Translations under genes and position numbers: made by a program
Notes under the pieces: generated by a model
Seen by the model: only the letters and a program-made list of their open reading frames with translations
Told to the model about the DNA's origin: nothing
Database searches by the model: none
Assembly: GCA_051745935.1 (NCBI GenBank)
Contig: JBNJEM010000222.1
Coordinates: 1-10,936 of the forward strand
Length of the DNA stretch: 10,936 nucleotides
Direction of reading: 5' to 3'
From: JBNJEM01 sp051745935
Lineage (GTDB): Bacteria > Planctomycetota > Planctomycetia > Pirellulales > Pirellulaceae
Shown: positions 6,334-10,936 of the stretch, one piece after another
How positions within the stretch are numbered: the first letter of the stretch is position 1
Layout of the letters: every line of letters begins with the position of its first letter

Positions 6334-6528
6334 TTCCTGTCGCGGAATCTTCCTGTCGAATCCACCGCCGAAAACGTCCGGGATTTCCAGAAACGGATTG
6401 CCGCCAGTCCACTCCGCCAGCTCCACTCCGCCAGCTCCACTGAGCCCATATCACCGTTCATCAGCTTACACTTTGCACGGTGAGGAAGGACAGGACAATT
6501 TGACGACAGGAAGATTGACAGGAAGATT
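6334..6528. repeat. Inverted and tandem copies of an AATCTTCCTGTCG motif
   Basis: AATCTTCCTGTCG (6346-6358) has its exact reverse complement at 6504-6516. Each arm is doubled: TTCCTGTCG also occurs at 6334-6342, and GACAGGAAGATT is a perfect tandem pair at 6505-6516 and 6517-6528. The arms enclose about 145 bases without a gene. The layout resembles the ends of a small non-autonomous element or a palindromic repeat. Confidence 0.8.
6408..6441. repeat. 14-bp tandem repeat, about 2.4 units
   Basis: The unit TCCACTCCGCCAGC occurs at 6408-6421 and 6422-6435, with a partial third unit to 6441. It lies in a gene-free gap between R4 and the DUF1080 gene, inside the inverted motif arms. It is probably a slippage-prone short repeat without a function. 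Confidence 0.85.
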
Positions 6529-6588
6529 ATTGGTAGCCGTTGACGAATGCCGCCATACGGCCTGGACACGCAAGGCCCGCATGAATGC

Positions 6589-6605
6589 CACGGGCTTGTC
6601 CCGTG
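6589..6605 (-). terminator. Hairpin downstream of the DUF1080 gene, possible terminator
   Basis: CACGGG (6589-6594) pairs with CCCGTG (6600-6605) around CTTGT. It lies 31 bases beyond the stop of the minus-strand DUF1080 gene. No T-run follows on that strand, so intrinsic termination is unsure; it may be another palindromic repeat. Confidence 0.35.
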
Positions 6606-6635
6606 CTGGTTCACGCTCGCCGCTACAATGGGGTC

Positions 6636-7403
6636 TTAGTGCTTCACGGTCTTGGGTTCGTGAACCCGTTCGCGATCCAGCGGTTCGTACTCACGCACCC
6701 AGATATTGCGAAAACGGACCGGATCTCCGTGATACTGGAGCGAAATGGGGCCTTTGTCCGGATGTGGCTTGTATTCGGGAGCTCGATTGTACGGCGTGTC
6801 CCCTTTCAACTCAAAATGGTTCTGTATCAGGACGCCGTTGTGCAGCACGGTGATGTAGGCTGGCGCGACCAACTTACCATCCTCGAAACGGGGCGCTTTC
6901 CAGATAATATCATACGTTTGCCACTCGCCGGGCGGCCGCGAGGCGTTGACCAGCGGGGGGCTCTGCTTGTAGATGGCCCCGCACTGCCCATCATAGTAGG
7001 TTTCGTTTTTGTAGGAATCCAGGATCTGCAGCTCGTATTGGTTCATCAAGAACACGCCACTATTGCTACGTCCCTGTCCCGACCCCTCAGCCTTTTCGTC
7101 CGACGCCCACTCAAGGTGTACTTGGCAGTCACCAAACACGGGCTTACTCGTGATGCGGCCCGGCCCGGCGGTGACGGCACCGTCCTTAACGGTCCAATTT
7201 TCGGCCCCTCTCCATTTGGACAAATCTTTACCGTCAAACAACACCACGGCATCGGATGGCGGCTCGCCAGGCTTGCCCGGATCCACGACGGGGGGCTTGG
7301 ACCATTTGAAGCCGCTGAGATACTCGTCGGCCCGGACAGTGGAACCGAGGACAACTGCCAGCAAAACCATCCCCACCGCCGCGGAATGCCCATGTTTGTT
7401 CAT
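6636..7403 (-). CDS. Secreted DUF1080 (3-keto-disaccharide hydrolase-like) protein
   Basis: The product has 255 residues. Residues 1-25 form a signal peptide with likely cleavage after VRA. The DUF1080 domain spans about 49-245: AVVLFDGKDLSKWRG, NWTVKDGAV, the strand with VFGDCQVHLEW, the NSGVFLMNQYELQILDS segment, GEWQTYDIIW, ITVLHNGVLIQNHF, and the final GPISLQYHGDPVRFRNIWVRE. The fold is a concanavalin-like beta sandwich. Some members cleave 3-keto-glycosides made by periplasmic sugar oxidation; many planctomycete paralogues are untested. It probably acts outside the cytoplasm. AGGAG (read on the minus strand, 7413-7417 in plus coordinates) lies about nine bases before the ATG and fixes the start. 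The gene stands alone. Its neighbour upstream on the same strand is far away, and the oxidoreductase gene downstream is more than 400 bases off. Confidence 0.92.
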   Translation of the reverse strand: MNKHGHSAAVGMVLLAVVLGSTVRADEYLSGFKWSKPPVVDPGKPGEPPSDAVVLFDGKDLSKWRGAENWTVKDGAVTAGPGRITSKPVFGDCQVHLEWASDEKAEGSGQGRSNSGVFLMNQYELQILDSYKNETYYDGQCGAIYKQSPPLVNASRPPGEWQTYDIIWKAPRFEDGKLVAPAYITVLHNGVLIQNHFELKGDTPYNRAPEYKPHPDKGPISLQYHGDPVRFRNIWVREYEPLDRERVHEPKTVKH

Positions 7404-7576
7404 CTCGAAGTTTCTCCTATGTTGTGATTCTCAAGCACAAGACGACTACAACGCCTCGCACGATCCCAAAACCACGCGAACACGCTCAAGCACTCTCGGG
7501 GAGAAGATCGCCACGGGGCTGGATCCTCATCCGCTCGCCGTTCGTGTCGCGATCGCTCCACGCACGTAAACCGTTT

Positions 7577-7582
7577 ATTATA
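7577..7582 (-). promoter_or_regulatory. Possible -10 box upstream of the DUF1080 gene
   Basis: Read on the minus strand this is a perfect TATAAT, in an AT-rich island about 174 bases before the DUF1080 start. The matching -35 position reads ATGGGA, far from TTGACA, so the call is weak. Confidence 0.25.
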
Positions 7583-7877
7583 CCCGCGAATCGCAGCGAT
7601 CCCATGGGTTATGTGTATCTTCTGGTCCCGATCACCAAAACGGGGAGAAGGGGCGATTGACATTGAAGCGCCGGTTCGTACACTGTGACCCGGGTTTGGT
7701 GGCGAATTTGTTGAGCAACAGGCGCGCATGCCGCTGCCGGTTGGAATCCGAGCGGTGGGCGGGTTGCGCGCGAGGGGAAGAGGTCGGCGATTCTCCACTC
7801 CTCCCATCATTCCTCTCGGGGGGCGGCATGGCTCGGGTTCGACCGCCAGTGGCGAGCGTCGGCTAACCGTCGCCGGA

Positions 7878-7957
7878 GTCGGAGCTCAACAGCGAGAATC
7901 TCGTTCTCCGACATAGACTTACGCCGTTTTTGAACTCGCTCCTCTAGGGGGAGCGAG
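7878..7957. repeat. Two adjacent stem-loops
   Basis: GTCGGAG (7878-7884) pairs perfectly with CTCCGAC (7906-7912), with a nested CGAG/CTCG hairpin in its loop. After 22 bases CTCGCTCC (7935-7942) pairs with GGAGCGAG (7950-7957). Both arms share a GCGAGAATCT block (7892 and 7953). No T-run follows, so these look more like a palindromic repeat or a structured RNA than a terminator. Confidence 0.65.
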
Positions 7958-8015
7958 AATCTGCCCCCTGCCATTCGCTTCCGGGCGAAAAACTCGGGGC
8001 CGTGAGACGGGAATT

Positions 8016-8118
8016 ATACTTCAGGCGGTCGAATTTGTTCGAGTGGAACGCTGCCCGACGCAATCCGTCCTCCCGTGGGTCGGACTCGCGACGGACCAAC
8101 TCATCGGCGACCGGTATA
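8016..8118 (-). repeat. 103-bp intergenic repeat, copy R5 (reverse orientation)
   Basis: The reverse complement reads TATACCGGTCGCCGATGAG to GACCGCCTGAAGTAT followed by AATTCC. It is the most diverged full copy, with about 15 differences from R2 and 11 from R1, yet has no gaps. It shares CCA, GCG, CAC, GAC and AAG markers with R1. It is the only minus-strand copy. Confidence 0.93.
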
Positions 8119-8163
8119 ACAGCGTCAAGCGGTCGATCGGTCCCCCGCATGGTCCCTTGTCGG

Positions 8164-8227
8164 CCCTTTCGGAAGGGGGCGGTAGAGAGCGGTTCTGGGG
8201 TTTGTCATCGCCTGCCCCGGGCTCTCT
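8164..8227. repeat. REP-like palindromic block
   Basis: CCCTT/AAGGG closes a TCGG tetraloop at 8164-8177. Next to it AGAGAGC (8184-8190) pairs perfectly with GCTCTCT (8221-8227), and GGGG (8197-8200) can pair with CCCC (8215-8218) inside. The block directly follows the left end of R5. Confidence 0.6.
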
Positions 8228-8625
8228 GGTGCTGGCGCGATACATGTGTGCTTATTGAAGCTGCCATGGTGCGCGCACGCCAGGAATTGCCAGCTTGAGC
8301 TCGTGGGGCATAAGAAGAAGCGGATGCAGGAAGAGCGGACGGGGCGGCCCAAGACCGTGGGGGGCGTGGGCGGAAAGGTAGGGGGTATTTGAAACGCCGT
8401 GACATGTCATGGCTCGTCATGCAAATGAAACGAAACGGCTAGAAGACAGGTCGGTTTGGGTGCGGGCTGTAAGAAGCCTGGCGTACGCTAATCGGCTGAA
8501 CAGTTAGAACGGTCGGGCTGACCATCCAAAGGTAGTGGCTTATGGTTGACTGACTCCCTACGGCATTTTTGTGGGGAATGGCCATGGGCCGGGGGAAAAC
8601 TTGCAATACAAGGGGAACGGCTGCT

Positions 8626-10425
8626 ATGAAAACAACAAACCAGAAACTGCTCGCATGGGTTGCTGAAATCGAGGCGATGTGCCAGCCGGATCGCGTGGAG
8701 TGGGCCGACGGCTCGAAAGAGGAGTACGAGCGTTTGACGGCCTTGATGCTCGAGTCGGGGATGGCGACCAAATTGAACGAGTCGAAGCGACCGAACAGCC
8801 TTCTGTTTCGCAGCGACCCCAGTGACGTCGCTCGCGTGGAAGCCCGGACGTACATCGCCAGTGTGAAAGAAGAAGACGCGGGGCCCACGAACCACTGGAT
8901 CGATCCGAATGAGTTAAAGGAGACGATGAGCGGCCTGTATCAAGGGTGCATGAAGGGGCGGACCATGTACGTCATTCCCTTCTCGATGGGCCCCATTGGT
9001 TCTCCCATCTCGAAAGTTGGCGTGGAAATCACGGATTCCCCTTACGTGACCGCGAACATGCACATTATGACGCGAGTGGGCGACGAGGTGTTGGACGCGC
9101 TGGGGGACGAGGGGGAGTTCATCCCGTGCTTGCACTCGGTGGGCGCGCCGTTGGAGGAGGGTGAGAAGGATGTACCTTGGCCGTGTGCGCCCGTGAAAAA
9201 GAAGTACATTGCGCACTTTCCGGAGGAAAACCTGATCTGGTCTTTTGGGTCGGGGTACGGCGGCAACGCGCTGCTGGGGAAAAAGTGTTTGGCGTTGCGC
9301 ATCGCCTCGAACATCGCGCGACGCGAGGGGTGGATGGCCGAACACATGTTGATCCTTCGCTTGACCAACCCGGAGGGAAAGCGTTTTCACATTGCGGCCG
9401 CATTCCCCTCGGCGTGTGGCAAGACGAATCTGGCGATGCTGCAGCCGACCGTGCCGGGGTGGAAGTGCGAGTGCATTGGCGACGATATTGCCTGGATGAA
9501 GATCGGTCCGGACGGGCGACTGCGCGCCATCAACCCGGAAGCGGGGTTTTTCGGGGTTGCTCCCGGCACGAGCATGAAATCGAATCCGATGGCGATGCGA
9601 ACGTTGACCGAGAATTGCATCTTCACCAATTGCGCCCTCACCGATGACGGCGACATTTGGTGGGAAGGGATGGACGAGCCCTGTGAGCATGCCATTGATT
9701 GGAAAGGTCAGGAATGGACACCGGAAGCGGGCCATCCCGCCGCGCATCCGAATGCGCGGTTCACCGCGCCGGCCGCGCAATGTCCAGTGATTTGTCCTGA
9801 TTGGGAAGATCCGGCGGGTGTTCCGATCGACATTTTCGTTTTCGGTGGTCGCCGCACTCGCACCATTCCCTTGGTGACACAGTCTTTCGACTTCGACCAT
9901 GGTGTTTTCATGGGGGTGACGGCGGCGTCGGAAACCACGGCGGCCGCCTTGGACGTGGGGCAGCGACTGCGTCGGGATCCGTTCGCCATGTTGCCGTTCT
10001 GTGGATATCACATGGCGGACTATTGGGCGCATTGGTTCGCGATGGGCGACAAGTTGGGTGACAAGGCGCCTGCTATCTTCTACGTCAATTGGTTTCGCAC
10101 CTCGGCGGACGGGCGAGTTCTCTGGCCGGGCTTTGGGGAAAACAGCCGAATTCTCAAGTGGATGTGCGACCGGGTCGAAGGAAAGGTTGGAGCGAAGGAG
10201 ACGCTCTTCGGGAATCTGCCCAACGAAGAGGAACTGGATCTGAACGGGCTCGACCTCCCCGCCGAAGACCTGGCGGAACTGATGGAAGTCGACGAGTCGG
10301 AATTACAGGGCGAACTGGCCGAATTCCGGGAGTACCTGACCAAGTTCGGTGACAAGGTGCCATCCCGCTTGATGACTCAAGTCGAGGCGTTCGGTGAGCG
10401 ATTGAAATATACCGGTCGCGAATGA
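8626..10425 (+). CDS. pckG: Phosphoenolpyruvate carboxykinase (GTP)
   Basis: The 599-residue product is a full-length GTP-type PEPCK (family about 600). It converts oxaloacetate and GTP to phosphoenolpyruvate, GDP and CO2 in the cytosol, the first committed step of gluconeogenesis, with Mn2+. The P-loop is SACGKTN (262-268) with the reactive cysteine Cys264 and Lys266. The metal-binding kinase-2 motif is GDDIAWM (Asp286, Asp287). Other landmarks are FSMGPIGSPISKVGVEITDS, GGNALLGKKCLALR, EHMLIL, NPEAGFFGVAPGT, RTRTIPLV, RRDPFAMLPFCGYHMADYW and the mobile lid GFGENSRILKWM (from 502). The ATG at 8626 follows AGGGGA (8611-8616) at nine bases; an upstream ATG at 8569 would add 19 unlike residues. 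The last five residues (YTGRE) and the TGA lie inside repeat R6. The gene stands alone after a long repeat-filled gap. Confidence 0.97.
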   Translation: MKTTNQKLLAWVAEIEAMCQPDRVEWADGSKEEYERLTALMLESGMATKLNESKRPNSLLFRSDPSDVARVEARTYIASVKEEDAGPTNHWIDPNELKETMSGLYQGCMKGRTMYVIPFSMGPIGSPISKVGVEITDSPYVTANMHIMTRVGDEVLDALGDEGEFIPCLHSVGAPLEEGEKDVPWPCAPVKKKYIAHFPEENLIWSFGSGYGGNALLGKKCLALRIASNIARREGWMAEHMLILRLTNPEGKRFHIAAAFPSACGKTNLAMLQPTVPGWKCECIGDDIAWMKIGPDGRLRAINPEAGFFGVAPGTSMKSNPMAMRTLTENCIFTNCALTDDGDIWWEGMDEPCEHAIDWKGQEWTPEAGHPAAHPNARFTAPAAQCPVICPDWEDPAGVPIDIFVFGGRRTRTIPLVTQSFDFDHGVFMGVTAASETTAAALDVGQRLRRDPFAMLPFCGYHMADYWAHWFAMGDKLGDKAPAIFYVNWFRTSADGRVLWPGFGENSRILKWMCDRVEGKVGAKETLFGNLPNEEELDLNGLDLPAEDLAELMEVDESELQGELAEFREYLTKFGDKVPSRLMTQVEAFGERLKYTGRE

Positions 10426-10510
10426 CTTTCTCCGCCGCGAGTCCGACCAACGGGAGGACGGCTTGCGTCAGGCCGCTTTCCATCCGGAAGAATCCAACCG
10501 CCTGGAATAT
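10408..10510 (+). repeat. 103-bp intergenic repeat, copy R6, overlapping the PEPCK stop
   Basis: This full copy differs from R2 at about 5 positions. Its first 18 bases are the last codons and the TGA of the PEPCK gene. Its right edge reads TATAATCCC (10508 on), like R1 and R5. Confidence 0.95.
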
Positions 10511-10532
10511 AATCCCGGGCCGATGATCGCTC

Positions 10533-10600
10533 GGTATACTGTTGGTATGCCGTGATTCGTGGTGGCCGGCGAGGCGGGACGCCGCCCTGCCCGCTCGGCC
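10533..10600. repeat. Two stem-loops after the PEPCK gene, possible terminator region
   Basis: GGTATAC (10533-10539) pairs with GTATGCC (10545-10551) with one G-T wobble around TGTTG. A GC-rich bulged stem follows: GGCC, GAG and CGGG (10564-10578) pair with CCCG, CTC and GGCC (10590-10600). No T-run follows. Either could slow or end transcription from PEPCK before the next gene. Confidence 0.5.
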
Positions 10601-10660
10601 GCCGATCCCGCTTCCTCGTGAATACTGATTCGCGGTGGTTCATTCGAATCCGAGGTCACG

Positions 10661-10936
10661 ATGCACGAACCGAGTGGTGAAAGAGGCGGGCCCACCGTCC
10701 ATTTTGCTCCCCAGCCACTGATCACCATCCTCGGGGTGAAGTACCTTCACTTGCGACTGCAGGATGGAACGGACCTTTACGTGACGGAACATGGGTTGCC
10801 TTTCACCAAATGTCTACTTCCCGAAAACCATTGGAACGATCGTGCTTGGATGAAAGAGCACGGGGTGCGATTACCGGGCACCAGCGCCTTGTTTCACGTG
10901 CGGACAAAGGAAATCGAAAATCGGTCGGTCGACATT
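10661..10936 (+). CDS. Unrecognised protein, N-terminal 92 codons (3' partial)
   Basis: An open frame from ATG 10661 runs through the right edge. GAGG at 10652-10655 lies five bases upstream. The visible part has a polar start, then ITILGVKYLHLRLQDGTDLYVTEHGLPF, KCLLPENHWNDRAWMKEHGVRLPGTSALFHVRTKEIENRSVDI. The codon use looks like that of its neighbours and the residue pattern is that of a real cytoplasmic protein, without a signal peptide or membrane segment. I do not recognise a family with confidence and assign no function. Confidence 0.75.
   Translation, partial: MHEPSGERGGPTVHFAPQPLITILGVKYLHLRLQDGTDLYVTEHGLPFTKCLLPENHWNDRAWMKEHGVRLPGTSALFHVRTKEIENRSVDI

Larger units (their letters stand above)
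7404..8625. other. 1.2 kb gap rich in palindromes and repeats, no convincing gene
   Basis: Between the divergent DUF1080 and PEP carboxykinase genes I find no open frame with family-like sequence. The gap holds a -10-like box (7577-7582), two stem-loops (7878-7957), repeat R5 (8016-8118) and a further palindromic block (8164-8227). A roughly 50-codon open frame ends with TGA near 8391 and has a Lys/Arg-rich middle (HKKKRMQEERTGRPK); I do not recognise it and would not call it a gene. The last 100 bases should hold the PEP carboxykinase promoter, but no clear hexamer pair is visible. Confidence 0.55.

Noticed and set aside
6585..7427. A 280-residue plus-strand open frame
   Set aside because: It is antisense to the DUF1080 gene, which has a signal peptide, ribosome site and family motifs.
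7424..7866. Short plus-strand frames between DUF1080 and R5
   Set aside because: They lack ribosome sites and have no protein-like composition.
8914..10032. A 372-residue minus-strand open frame opposite PEPCK
   Set aside because: It is the His/Arg-rich shadow of the PEPCK gene, whose motifs are unmistakable.
1002..10510. The 103-bp repeats as integron attC sites between gene cassettes
   Set aside because: They lack the GTTRRRY and RYYYAAC core sites and the two-box palindrome, neighbouring genes point both ways, and no integrase is present.
1002..10510. The repeats as a CRISPR array
   Set aside because: The units are 103 bp, diverged and separated by whole genes rather than short regular spacers.

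Overview
The window looks like a chromosomal piece of a planctomycete (Planctomycetota). The grounds are a microcompartment shell gene beside a PduS-like gene, a secreted DUF1080 (3-keto-disaccharide hydrolase) protein, a GTP-type PEP carboxykinase, moderately high GC, few operons, several genes without a Shine-Dalgarno sequence, and long repeat-filled gaps. Order and genus cannot be fixed from this alone. No rRNA, tRNA, CRISPR array, transposase or phage gene was seen.

Layout. The left edge holds the C-terminal tail of a PduS/RnfC-like electron-transfer protein (3-98), then a PduT-type tandem-domain shell protein (137-691); this is the end of a bacterial microcompartment operon. A secreted SYLF-domain protein (1140-2501) and a DUF4186 protein (2935-3414) follow. 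Next is a 400-residue GHMP kinase (3703-4905) whose motifs match plant galacturonokinase better than ordinary galactokinase. A Gfo/Idh/MocA-like oxidoreductase (5016-6185, minus) and a secreted DUF1080 protein (6636-7403, minus) come next. A 1.2 kb gap without a convincing gene leads to GTP-dependent PEP carboxykinase (8626-10425). The first 92 codons of an unrecognised protein (10661-10936) close the window.

The most striking structure is a family of 103-bp repeats: five full copies and one partial copy in 11 kb, at 1002, 3570, 4913, 6222, 8016 (reverse) and 10408. Most gaps between genes hold one. By eye the full copies align without any insertion or deletion although they differ at up to about 15% of positions. 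One copy supplies the last five codons and the stop of the PEP carboxykinase gene. A second, older repeat module occurs twice upstream of the copy at 3570 and supplies the tail and stop of the DUF4186 gene. Other gaps carry different palindromic or REP-like elements.

Functionally the genes fit a heterotroph living on complex carbohydrates: a microcompartment with a redox-active shell protein, a probable uronic acid kinase, a secreted sugar-active protein and a gluconeogenic enzyme. Apart from the microcompartment pair they appear to be separately transcribed, so a shared pathway is only inferred.
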